Below, piece by piece: positions 8,297 through 18,884 of a stretch of DNA of 64,000 nucleotides (position 1 is its first letter; every line of letters begins with the position of its first letter). The stretch is taken from assembly GCF_910592395.1 (NCBI RefSeq), contig NC_088317.1:7008001-7072000 (forward strand), read 5' to 3'. The stretch is from Lineus longissimus (lineage: Eukaryota; Nemertea; Pilidiophora; Heteronemertea; Lineidae). Position numbers and translations under genes: made by a program. The notes under the pieces are model-generated. The model was not told the DNA's origin and did no database searches. It worked only from the letters and a program-made list of their open reading frames with translations.

Positions 8297-11200
8297 ATGG
8301 AAGATTTCCTGGGGCCAGCATTACCTCCTGGATACTTACAAAATCAAACAGTTGCAAGTTCCACCTTTGGACCGGTGCTCCAGAAGACAGTGGAACATGT
8401 ACCAGATGGACATTCAAGTTCTTGTAGATCAGTGTTACGACCCAGATTGCAAGTTGTGAACTATTCAGATACTGACTCTGACTGTAGTGAGAAACTTTCA
8501 GCTTGTGGGCCAGCACTGCCCCCAGGGTTTGGAGCAACAACTAGTTTGGTAAGAGACGGCAGTTTTGGGACTTCCACTGATCGAGACCACACTGATCCGT
8601 GTGGACCGAATTTGCCACCGGGATTCAGAGTCACTAATGGCTTAGTAGCTAATCCAGACACTTCTTTTGTGAAAAACGACAGTACACATTCTTGCGGTCC
8701 AGGTTTGCCTCCAGGATTTCTAGTTGAAAGTAGTTTGGAATCTGACCCAGTTGTAGAGCAAGAGCTGCCAGATTCTTGTGGCCCAGCTTTACCACCAGGA
8801 TTCAAAGCTGCACATAGCTTAGTTGAAGAAGCTGACCGGGTTGCTTCAGTTGTAAATCAAGAGCATCTAGCTTCTTGTGGCCCAGCTTTGCCTCCGGGAT
8901 TTCAAGTTGCAAATAGTTTGGAAGAAGCTGACCCAGTTGCCTCCGTTGCAAATCAAGAGCATCTAGATTCTTGTGGCCCAGCTTTGCCTCCGGGATTTCA
9001 AGTTGCAAATAGTTTGGTAGAAGCTGACCCAGTTGCCTCCGTTGCAAATCAAGAGCCTCTAGATTCTTGTGGCCCAGCTTTGCCTCCGGGATTTCAAGTT
9101 GCAAATAGTTTGGAAGAAGCTGACCCAGTTGCCTCAGTTGTAAATCAAGAGCATCTAGCTTCTTGTGGCCCAGCTTTGCCTCCGGGATTTCAAGTTGCAA
9201 ATACCTTAGAAGAAGCTGACCCAGTTCCTTCAGTTGTAAATCAAGAGCATCTAGCTTCTTGTGGCCCAGCTTTGCCTCCGGGATTTCAAGTTGCAAATAC
9301 CTTAGAAGAAGCTGACCCAGTTCCTTCAGTTGTAAATCAAGAGCATCTAGCTTCTTGTGGCCCAGCTTTGCCTCCAGGATTTCAAGTTGCAAATACCTTA
9401 GAAGAAGCTGACCCAGTTGCCTCAGTTGTAAATCAAGAGCATCTAGCTTCTTGTGGCCCAGCTTTGCCTCCAGGATTTCAAGTTGCAAATACCTTAGAAG
9501 AAGCTGACCCAGTTGCCTCAGTTGTAAATCAAGAGCATCTAGCTTCTTGTGGCCCAGCTTTGCCTCCAGGATTTCAAGTTGCAAATACCTTAGAAGAAGC
9601 TGATGCTGTTGCCTCAGTTGTAAATCAAGAGCATCAAGATTCTTGTGGCCCTGCTTTGCCTCCAGGATTTCAAGTTCCAAATAGCTTGGAAGCTGACCCA
9701 GTTACCTCTGAGTGTGCTAGTAGACATAAAAATCAAGATTCTTCTGGCCCAGCTTTGGCTGCTGGATTCAAAGTCGAAAAAATATTAGAAACCGAACCAG
9801 GTTTTGGCACCTCCGCTGTTGCTCAACAGAATCGAAATTCTTGTGGATCATCATTGCCTCTGCGATTTCAAGTTGCAAATATTTTAGAAACTAGGAACCC
9901 AGGACCTGATACTTCTTTTCTCGATAAAGAGCATTGTGGACCAGCATTGCCTCCATGGTTGCAACTGCAAGCAATAAAAAGTTCAGTAATTCACAATTTA
10001 AACATACTTGGTACTGTTGCGACTGTATTAGACAAAGTGCTGTCTCACTCTTGTGGACCAGTATTGCCTCCAGGATTTCAAACTCAAAATGATTGCAATA
10101 CTGACAAGGGATTGCCTGCAAATGTGACTCTGAATCAGTCATTGGGACCACCACTACCTCCTGGATTTCTGACTGCAAAAACTCGATCTAAAAAATATCC
10201 TTGGTCTGATCAGGTTGTAGGACCATCACCATTAAAGATTTCACGCAAGTCTCTAGGACCTGCTCTGCCACCAGAATTTGAAACTACCAAGTCCAATACA
10301 GACTCTGATCTTGATGAGGCTGTGGGATTTCTAAATACTGACTCTTGTGGTCCAGCATTGCCACCAGGTTTCTGCACTGCTGAATCTTCGGACACCGATT
10401 TCAACCATAACTTCCGAAAATCCATCCAGAATTGTTCGAGTGAGTTACTTGGACCAGCACTGCCACCAGGATTTCAGGCTCTGCAGGAGTCTGATATAGA
10501 TTTAGGTTCTGATCAGGACGTACCCTCCCCATTCAACAACAACCATTCAATAGGATCAGCATTACCTCCAGGGCTTCCTATTGTTGATCCTTCGGAGTCT
10601 GATTCTAACTCCTGTCCAGGAGTTCAGCTACCGGTTGGACCAGTATTACTTCCTGGATTTTCGGAGGCAAGTCACTCTGCTGCAGATCATAAGTTCCTTC
10701 AGGCCGTGCCATTGCTGAGTAGTCTCAATTTGCCTCTGGGACCTGTACTACCACCAGGATTTCCTGCTACCACTGCGTCATCAGAAAAGTTAGATACAAA
10801 GTTGGATGAAGTTATACAACTTCAGGCTGGACCAGTCTTGCCGCCTGGATTTCGAATAGTGCATGATTCAGACTCCAACTCAAATTCCAAGGAGATCGGG
10901 ACCTCAGTAACAACTCGGAAACAGAGTTTTGGTCCTTCCCTACCAGTTTTCCAAACTTCAGCTCTTAACACAGAATCGAATTCAATCCAGGAATCGCTAC
11001 CTTGTGGTCCAGTTTTACCACCAGAATTTAAGGCAGTTGAACCTTCAGATACCGATTCAAATTCTGCGTGGGGAGGAGAACCCCTTGGAAGTGCAAATCA
11101 GTTAGTACAACCCCAAGTGCAAACAGAATCAACTTCAGACCAGGAGACAGGATCAGGATCTGTAGGAGTGTCAAGCAGACCAGCTTTGCGCGTCGGATTT

Positions 11201-12136
11201 ACTCTTGGGATAAATTCTGAATCGCCTCCCTCACTTATTGAACAAGCCATGTCCAAGTCAATAGGACCAACCCTTCCTCCAGGTTTCAAAAAAGCCGCGG
11301 ATGCTGAAAACTCTGACTTCCAAATTCATGCAGAACCTTGGTCAGATGATGACAATGATGCTGGTGAACAGCCATCAGTAGGTCCAAGTTTGCCTCCTAA
11401 CTTTTCAAAGGCGACTGAAAGTTCACCTAGTTTACTAGGCCCAGTTTTGCCACCTGGGCTTTTGAAGAACAGGGGACCTACTGTAGAAAAAGACGGTGAA
11501 GAAACTGTTGGTCCATCGCTTCCACCAGGTTATGCACCAGATCCTACGGAAAAGAAAAGTTCATCAACATATGTAGGGCCTGTTTTACCAGAAGGGTTTA
11601 GATTTATTTCTGGTGCGGTTGCGAAACCTGCCATTGGTCCGACACTGCCACCAGGTTTTCAAGAGCACGGCAGACAAGAAACTACTGACTCTGTCGCACA
11701 TCAAGTAGGTCCTGTCCTTCCACAAAGTTTGCTAACAGGAAAAACAGACTGTCGGAAAGATAAAAGAAATCGAAGAATTGGTCCAGTTGGCCCGGCGTTG
11801 CCTCCTGGGTTTCATCAGGAGTCTTCCAGTGATGAGGATTGTCAGGAAGATGTTGTTGGTCCAGTATTGCCCACATCAGTTGCAAGAGTGGGTCCTGTTG
11901 GTCCAGCATTACCTCCAGGATTTCTAATGCAATCAGCAAATGAAGATAACTTACCTGGTGCTCGGTCTGTTGGGCCAGTTGTCCCCCCGGGATTTCGATA
12001 TGTTGGAGACGGCGGGTATGAGGTGGAAGACGATGTTGTTGGACCGATGCCATTTGCGAGAGGTGCTAGTAATCTGTCGGCTGCTGAAGAGTTTGAAAGA
12101 CGTTCGAAGAAGATGAAAGATAAGTTGACTGGCAGG
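8297..12136 (+). CDS. GPALPP1: GPALPP1, exon 1: expanded GPALPP-repeat region
   Basis: This exon encodes residues 1-1280 of a predicted 1443-aa protein joined from 8297-12136, 12445-12624, 13749-13844, 14464-14529 and 15966-16115. It starts MEDFLGPALPPGY, like the GPALPP-motif start of known GPALPP1 proteins, and carries about 40 GPALPPGF-type motifs separated by acidic, Ser-rich spacers. The last part (VVGPMPFARG, then EEFERRSKKMKDKL) matches the border of the conserved C-terminal DUF3752 region. The donor AGG|GTATGT at 12137 and acceptor at 12444 join in phase 0. GPALPP1 family members are usually a few hundred residues long with only a handful of motifs, so the N-terminal expansion is extreme. 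The family is a poorly characterised eukaryotic protein, possibly nuclear; its biochemical role is not known to me. Confidence 0.9.
8873..9736 (+). repeat. Nine in-frame 96-bp tandem units inside GPALPP1
   Basis: TCTTGTGG recurs every 96 bp from 8873 to 9641, so each unit encodes 32 aa (CGPALPPGFQVAN, then a spacer of the EEADPVASVVNQEH type). Adjacent units differ at very few bases, whereas motifs outside the array are diverged. This points to recent duplication or gene conversion. The last unit is altered and is followed by decayed motifs such as GPALAAGF. Confidence 0.95.
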
Positions 12137-12444
12137 GTATGTGTGCTTTTGAAATATTGATGCGTTCTTGTTGCTGAAGAAATCAATGCTAAGCTCGAGG
12201 TGTTGATTATCTCGCCAAAAAGAACAAGGGTTAAACTCAAATGTAATGTAGACCAAACCCGAGGTAATTTACTTCCTTACTTAAAGGGATACGCCGTTCG
12301 TAATTACTTGTGGTAATAAATCCACTAACACAATGCTGTAGTGCAGTTTATTGTGAATACAAATTTGTTTAAACTTGGTATTCATAGTATTTGTATATCA
12401 GTCTACACAACCGCAGTGTTGAAATTTATATCCATGTCTTGCAG
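12137..12444 (+). other. GPALPP1 intron 1 (coding)
   Basis: The intron runs from GTATGT to TCTTGCAG. Reading through the donor would end after seven further codons. Nothing else is seen in it. Confidence 0.85.
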
Positions 12445-12624
12445 GATGACGAGGCCAACACAGCCACAACACGTGAATCTTGGATGACCGAGTTGCCTTC
12501 AGACGAACTTGGAAGAAGTCTTGGGCTGGTACAGCGAAAGTTCACAACTGGTATTGGTTCATCCAGGGGTGGAGATAGATCAGTTTGGACAGACACACCA
12601 GCAGATAAGGCAAGAAAAGAAAAG
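12445..12624 (+). CDS. GPALPP1: GPALPP1, exon 2 (DUF3752 region)
   Basis: This exon encodes 60 aa in phase 0, from DDEANT to ARKEK, followed by donor GTAGGT. It holds the most conserved family signatures: RESWMTELP, then a GDRSVWTDTPAD block. These are nearly identical to vertebrate GPALPP1 and settle the identification. Confidence 0.9.
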
Positions 12625-13748
12625 GTAGGTTGAAAGGTGTAGAATTCAGTTACTTGATAATCGATGGTTCACTTGGAGATGCCTTCCCATAGGAACACAC
12701 TCAAAGTCCCAACTCCTCTAAGTAGCTTCCAAAGAGGAGAGTATAATTGTTGTCATTCAAATTTGCCCTCTAACAGCGACCTCCATTGGAGTGGAAGATT
12801 TTTTGTCTTAAGGACCAGGCCACACTTGAAAAGATGCGGTTGCTGTAACTTGATCTATTCTTTGTCCTGTAGAACCTTGAGTAGTGCAGAACAAGTGGAG
12901 AGCTTTTTCTTCCCTTCAGTACATTACTGAGTTGCACTGGTCAGGTCGGACACCATTGAGAGAATTCATCGTGGATTGTTTTCTTTCCAGCACAGTGTTC
13001 ACTTGGCAACTGTAGGACTAGGATATTTCTTTGACTTTGACTCATCCTACAATGTAACTTTGGTCACGTTGAGAATACGAAGCCAGTATAACGTAAACAA
13101 ACCCTTTTTTTAGGTGATGTGGAGATCTCTTCTTTCCTGTCCCAATCCCAAAGCCTGGTGTCCAAATTCCACACACAACCCTTTGTCTGGTCTGGTCTGC
13201 TCAGTACACAATTAAATCTGCTATGGGGTCCGTGTACATTTTGTGTACATACATTTTCGTGATTTAAAAAAGATTCAATGCTGCGATTTTCATCAAACTT
13301 TGCAGAAGTGTAGTCCTATATCTTGTCAATGTCATAAGTGAATTTTAGAAAGTTCCAATGATTCTGAATTGTTTTATTAGCGTTTTCGTGAGACATGTCA
13401 GAATATGACAGGATGCGGGGCGTGTTTACTGCCTGTGAGAGAATATCTTTCCGACCCCGTAAAATCTAGAAAAGGAGTTCCTATTTCAAAAACGACCTGA
13501 ATCATGTTAGTTGATATCATTCATAATCAAAAAAGCCTAAAATGATTTTTGCAAACCAAATAACTAACATTCCAGGCAGTATTTAGGCATGACAGGGCTT
13601 TTTAAAAATTTCATCACATTTGTCCCATGGTACCACTGAACAGTTAATAGTGATCTCAGCCCTGGATTGGACTGACCTGTCAGAAAACAACAACTGATAA
13701 TATTTTACATCAAGTCCAATGCTATTCTCTTCATTGTTTTCTATTTAG
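12625..13748 (+). other. GPALPP1 intron 2
   Basis: This is an 1124-bp intron from GTAGGT to ATTTAG. It contains no recognisable nested gene; small open frames in it have no support. Confidence 0.8.
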
Positions 13749-13844
13749 GAAGGTGACAGAGGGACAAAGAGGCCAGTTGAAGTTGTCTACTCTGGAATGT
13801 CGGTGAGAGATGAAAGAATGGAGCAACAGATAGACAGTTACAAT
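13749..13844 (+). CDS. GPALPP1: GPALPP1, exon 3
   Basis: This 32-codon exon (EGDRGTKRPVEVVYSG to QQIDSYN) lies between an ATTTAG acceptor and a GTATGT donor in phase 0. Its end aligns with the E/Q-Q-V-S-S-Y-N stretch of known GPALPP1 proteins. Confidence 0.85.
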
Positions 13845-14463
13845 GTATGTAGACTTTTAGTCACAAAACACTTATTTGTTGTATGAGCCAAGAATGCTTC
13901 CTGCCAGTCCTGTTTCTTGAGTGAATACAGTCAGTGGTTCCACCCTTGAACATTTGCTTGAATTTGGTTAAGTTAAACCCCAACTCTTGAGCCCTGGGTT
14001 CGAGTGATAATTCATGACGGTAGCTTTCAGTGCATAGTTCCATAGTGCATGGGATTATGCACTATGAGAACTTATCACTATTGTGCCCAAGATTGAATGA
14101 TAAGGTGACCTGTTTACCGCGACCTTTTGTGCCCCAGGTAGGGGTATAAAGAAGTCACTAAAAGACTGTAATTGATTCTGAATGTTGAGTCCGAATCTTT
14201 ATTCATCTCAACATATCCAATTAGCGCTGAGTAATAACTTTTTTTCCTTGAGAAGGGGACAATGCGCTGAATGGCTGTATGTATGAAGATGGATGATACA
14301 GTAGTGGTTGCCTAGCTGGATATGAGTAGTGTTTACAGAGCTAAGGCATAGACTGTCTTTGTCATTGTTATTGGACTGAATGGCTTCATGGATGACAGAA
14401 CCTTGAGAGTCTGCCTGCAGACTCAACTGATAATTCTAGTTTGATTTATTATCTTCTTTCCAG
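13845..14463 (+). other. GPALPP1 intron 3
   Basis: The intron runs from GTATGT to CTTTCCAG. No nested gene or mobile element was recognised. Confidence 0.75.
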
Positions 14464-14529
14464 AAAACTAAGAGGAAGGAGAGCTTGATGGATATGCATA
14501 GTAAAAAGATGAAGAAAAAGCATGAAGAG
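14464..14529 (+). CDS. GPALPP1: GPALPP1, exon 4
   Basis: This 22-codon exon (KTKRKESLMDMHSKK and a Lys-rich end) lies between a CTTTCCAG acceptor and a GTAGGG donor. ESLMDMHSKK matches the conserved ESLMDIHHKK block of the family. Confidence 0.85.
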
Positions 14530-15965
14530 GTAGGGGTCGATCAGAATTGGAAAAGTTCAAGAGGCACTGCAGATAGTTGAATGGGTTTAGTTCATTTGCG
14601 TGACACAAGATGTCTCCCCAATTGACGACTGTCGCAGCTGGGTCCTTTTGTCCGCTAGCCTCGTTCCACTCGTTTCGGGACTTACTTTTGGACTCGACAT
14701 TGAGCTGTAAGACAAGTAACCCCCACTGGAAGACAACCAGACAGGCCACTACCCTCTGGAGAGATTATTTCCCAAGGTTTCCCTGACAGGCCTAAGGTTA
14801 CATCCCGTTCTAGTGCATTGTTTATTGCAGTTCAAAGAGTTTTCATTAATCCTGTTTGGAGAAGTTGCGGTCCTGCTGGAAGCCTCTTTTAACAAAAAAA
14901 CCAACATATCTTATGCCCAAGTTTGCCCTTTAACTGGACATGCAGACTCGGGTCAGCAGCTCCAGTAGGACTTTCCCGATTTTAAAAGATCAGGGACTCG
15001 CATTCTTCTGTGCAACCCATCCATTGCGTCGGTCCAACCCATCCATTGCGTCGGTCCTACAAAATGATAGATTTTATCTTCTCAGATAACAAACCACTGG
15101 TCCAGCCTCCACCTGCTGAACAGGGGAGACCACTTTCAGTATACCACAATACTAAGTTACACAGCCACAGAAGACCTACACTGCACTTCTTTTTATCACC
15201 TTTGCGACCGAAGTTCCAACAGACCACCCCCACTTTCAGGTCTTCAGTTTGACATACCATTAGAATTATTCAGGTATAAGCCTGAGGTTGCTCCTCTCAA
15301 CCTCCAGCTCTGGTGCATCCATTGATCCAGGGAACCAGCTACATGCACATACATGAGCAGCCGTATAACCGACATTAGTTTCTGATGAGTCGAACAATAA
15401 AGAAACTGTGATAGTCCCCGAGAAATCTGCCCTCTAAACCATTGAAGACTTTCTCCACCCAGCCACGTTTTTGTTGATCTCCTAGCTAATGACGTCATCC
15501 TACCGATATCTACACTATCTTGCCGCAGACATCCAATTGATGACTCCTAACTCCACAAGTCAATTTATGACTCCACACGGTCGAACCTGTCGCAGCTGGG
15601 TCGTTTTGTCACCCAACCTCATTGCACAAATCTCTCCTTAATTGGTGTCGGCTGGTATGGAGAAGCAATCTCTGCAGTCTACAAGGCCTCTTGCCATTTA
15701 GGGGATGACCCTTGGAACATGGATGGATGTGTCTGTGCTGAAGTCTGGTGCAGGGGTCGTTAGAACTTAGGATTTATTCCAAGGCTCCATGTCCAACTGA
15801 GGCGTCATTATTAGTGTGGCTGCTCCATGGCAGAGGTAGAAAATAGTATTCCTTGCATTCCTTGCCACTGGCCATGTCATTTGTCAATGAGCTTCAAGGT
15901 GGCCAGGTGATCAAGGCAACTCCTCTTTTGGTGTACCATGCTTTATGTCTTGTATTATCTTACAG
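14530..15965 (+). other. GPALPP1 intron 4
   Basis: This 1436-bp intron runs from GTAGGG to TATCTTACAG. It holds a duplicated AACCCATCCATTGCGTCGGT near 15015-15055. Two copies of TGTCGCAGCTGGGTC (about 14630 and 15588) suggest an old dispersed repeat. No gene is supported. Confidence 0.7.
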
Positions 15966-16115
15966 GAAAAAGACCAACCAAAGGAAAGACGTCCATTTAG
16001 CCGGGAAGAGGATTTGGGAACGAATAAATTTGATGATGCCCAAAGGAAATCGATCATCAAAAAAGCACGTGGGCTTGATTCAAGATTCAGTCATGGAGAG
16101 CAAAAATTCCATTGA
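15966..16115 (+). CDS. GPALPP1: GPALPP1, exon 5 and stop codon
   Basis: This exon encodes the last 49 aa and a TGA at 16113-16115. RRPFSREEDL, NKFDDAQRKSIIKKAR and LDSRFSHGEQKF match the C-terminus of the family in order, so the gene is complete. The nearest downstream AATAAA lies at about 17020; I cannot say whether it is the real signal. Confidence 0.9.
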   Translation, partial: EKDQPKERRPFSREEDLGTNKFDDAQRKSIIKKARGLDSRFSHGEQKFH

Positions 16116-16837
16116 TCGAAGTCTGTGGAGAACTGAACTATCATTGGGCACCGTCCATTTTGGAATGGGACACATGTGGGTTGCTCACGCATCTGTATTA
16201 TACCAATCAGCTTGCGGTTGTACACAAAAAAAGTTTGAGATCGATGCGTGGTCTCACCATACCAGTTGAAAGGTTATTTCCATTTAAAATATATTTCTTC
16301 TTGAATTGTGAAATAGATGTGTTTAAAAATGAAGAAACTTATGAAGTTTCAGTCCAATTGGCTTACTTGCGTGGTTTTGAGGCTCCTTTTAACCTGCCGT
16401 GGTGACAAAGCTGACATGCGGGTTAACAGCCGTCAAAAATCGCCCCCCTAACTTAAGACTCCCAAACCCTGAATATATCATGCATAATGTACAACGAAAA
16501 TTTCATGGTTTGACAGGCTGGGATAGGTCTATTTGGGTGTGAAATTCCTCCGTGGGTACGTCTTGGAAAAAGTTATGAGCATGTAGAAAGTACCATTTAA
16601 AAGGGAAAAGGGCTTAAAACTTGATTACAGGTGTGTGATTAGTTGTGGAATATCTTGAGAGCAGAACCATCAGTGGGCACCGTCCATTTCTGACGTCCTT
16701 CTTTGACTGTCAACAGTCGGCACTGGGGCGAGTTTGGTGTGTCACTTAACCAACCTCTACATCCGGGGTCTACTTGATTAGCATTCAAAATGGCTGCACC
16801 ACTAGACCTATACACTATAGACCCTGGATGCTCGTGT
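16116..16837 (+). other. GPALPP1 3' UTR and downstream flank
   Basis: This stretch probably includes the 3' UTR of GPALPP1. No further coding exon was found. The TCAGTGGGCACCGTCCATTT stretch near 16670 repeats words from just after the stop codon (about 16140-16160). Confidence 0.45.
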
Positions 16838-16985
16838 ACGTCATGTCGCTCGTCACTGCCAGCATCTGGGGGTGATGTAGTAAGTTTAACCCATGACCCG
16901 TCTATTCGGGCGCTGTTTCAGCATGACCAAAAACCGTTTGTAGCCAATCAAATAATTGTAAAATTGACTAATTATCTCAGGATGT
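16838..16985. repeat. Left arm of a diverged inverted repeat
   Basis: About 145 bp, including CGTCTATTCGGGCGCTGTTTC and CAAATAATTGTAAAATTGA, recur inverted at 20443-20586. The arms bracket 3.5 kb that holds the DR3 repeat. They may be ends of one old element or two independent dispersed copies. Confidence 0.65.
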
Positions 16986-17734
16986 AGGCCCTATACAGAT
17001 AAAGAAGCCTTAAACTTAAATAAATTATCAAATTATTAAATAAATTATCAAAAGGGATACTGAAATAATAATTTCACAGTGCTCGCTTGATTGGGTATTG
17101 TAACACATGCTTCTTCAGTTCTATTTTGCGGCCCGCATGGCTCGGCTAAATGACGCAATTTTCTTGTAGAGGCAATTAATTTTTGGCTCACCGGTACGGT
17201 GAGTCTATACGACACCGCAGTGTCTGTCGTCCGTTGTCGTCGTCGTCGTCCGTCGTATCCTATTTCAAAAACAGTGGCACGTTTCTTAACCGCTAGGGCT
17301 ATGGACTCAAAACTTTGTATGCATGACCCCCCTAGGTCAGATGACCTTTGACACTGAATTTCGGTCCGGTCTGATTCTTGACTTGACCACTAAGGGGCCA
17401 AAACTGAAATCATAAATAGTGTGATATCTCACTTTATTATGGGCCCCAGACCAACAGTCTGGGGACCATATTGAGATTGCTGGAAGTTCTACATTCTTCT
17501 ATCTGTTCACCCACAAACATTATTGTGAGTGTTCTCTAAAACACCTAAATAAACCAAAAATCTTTCTTCCGTATACCACCAAACATAACCCCAACCATTC
17601 AACGTCACCAAAGACTTTTCGAAATTTGGATAATTTTGATGACTTTGAAGCGTTTTTATGCGCCGATTTTTCTGATTTGCTTTCAAATCTCCGGCACGAC
17701 ACATACATTAGCATATAAGCTCCGCCCCGTAATG

Positions 17735-17832
17735 GTGACGTCATATCCCCATGCATCATGGCGGCAGTATCTCTTTGCCGAAGAAGTGGCGAGCTGTCGA
17801 GTATTTTGAGCAAAGAACGACGGTTGAATGTA
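17735..17832 (+). other. Candidate first exon with CRE-like promoter
   Basis: TGACGTCA at about 17735 precedes ATGGCGGCAG (ATG at 17758). The frame MAAVSLCRRSGELSSIL continues for about 25 codons to a possible donor AAT|GTAGGA. The Ala/Arg/Ser-rich start could be a mitochondrial presequence. No matching second exon was found nearby, so this may be chance or a relic. Confidence 0.2.
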
Positions 17833-18714
17833 GGAATAAAATAAAGGAATAGCCTTAAATGCTTATCGATGATCCATCCTGCCCATCTGAAAAGGTTAGG
17901 GTGTTGTTTAAATGTTATTGAGCGTGTGATTTTGAGAAAGCGCGAGCGTGTTTGTCCGGAAATAGATCATCCGCGAAACGGAATAGACTTCAATCCGTGT
18001 GGGCCCGTGGGGGCTATCAAATTTGCTGACAAGCAAATCTCAAATTTCTAGTAATCTCTTGTATCTTAGTTATTCATATTCTATCAAAAGTATAAAAAAG
18101 GATTTAATTGAATTGTCATCTCAAAACAAAACGTAGTACAGTAGACCTCACCTTAGTCGAACCTATTGGGACCATAGATTTTTCTTCGACTTACACAAAG
18201 TCTACTTAGGTGATGATTATTCAAAAGAAAAGCATGAAATTTGCTTCAACTTAATCAGATCTTGGCATATGCAAGTTCAACTTTGGCAAGGTTGACTGTA
18301 TCTTCAATTTTCATGACATGGCATACCTTTTCAAATGACAACTCAATTATTCCTAAATGGACCAAAGCAGCTGTGCCTGCCATGAAAACCACCACCACTA
18401 GCCAATTCTGAGGAAAACCAGATGCTGCTACTATGTTAGTCCTATGGACAACTCCAAAATACAGAAGTACTTGATTTAATCCCACAAAGCAACTACCTTC
18501 TTTGCTCTTCTACCCAGGTGCCTCCCTACCTCACAACTTCCATTGTACATCTTCACACCTCCCTCAACCCTAATTAGTGGGGACCATTCAATTTGCTGCC
18601 AAGCAAATTCATAGTTCTAGTTAGTGATTTGTTTTTGATGAAATTTTTATGGTAGGTACTCCAAGCAAGGATATATCACATATCATAAGTGTTTTTGATT
18701 TGACCTACTTTTCA

Positions 18715-18729
18715 AGGTCACAGAGGTCA
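18715..18729 (+). promoter_or_regulatory. DR3 nuclear-receptor-type site (one of many)
   Basis: AGGTCACAGAGGTCA is a perfect direct repeat of AGGTCA with a 3-bp spacer. Other perfect copies are at 18996, 19903, 33841 and 34142 on + and at 46134, 46368 and 63042 on -. Degenerate copies occur near 46667 and 63346. Whether any nuclear receptor binds them is not shown by the sequence. Confidence 0.6.
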
Positions 18730-18872
18730 AATGGCGTAAATTTGCCGTTTGAGTGTAACTGTGGCACGTTTCTTAAGCAATAAAGCTATGAACTTGAAAT
18801 TTGGTACACATGACTCCTTACATCATATAACCTCTGACACTGAATTTCGGTCTGATCTGATTCTTGACTTGG

Positions 18873-18884
18873 CCACCAGGGGGC
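18873..18884 (+). promoter_or_regulatory. CTCF-core-like motif in the DR3 repeat (one of many)
   Basis: CCACCAGGGGGC fits the 12-base core of the published vertebrate CTCF consensus. Exact copies lie at 19136, 33699 and 33999 on + and at 46286 and 60995 on -; a one-base variant is at 20061. All are in the same repeat family. Confidence 0.45.

Noticed and set aside
8802-9680. 292-codon reverse-strand frame
   Set aside because: It is antisense to the 96-bp GPALPP1 repeat; a period that is a multiple of three keeps the opposite strand open too.
12160-12175. GPALPP1 ending at the TGA just after exon 1
   Set aside because: The conserved C-terminal region continues in downstream exons with phase-0 GT-AG joints, so the early stop lies in an intron.
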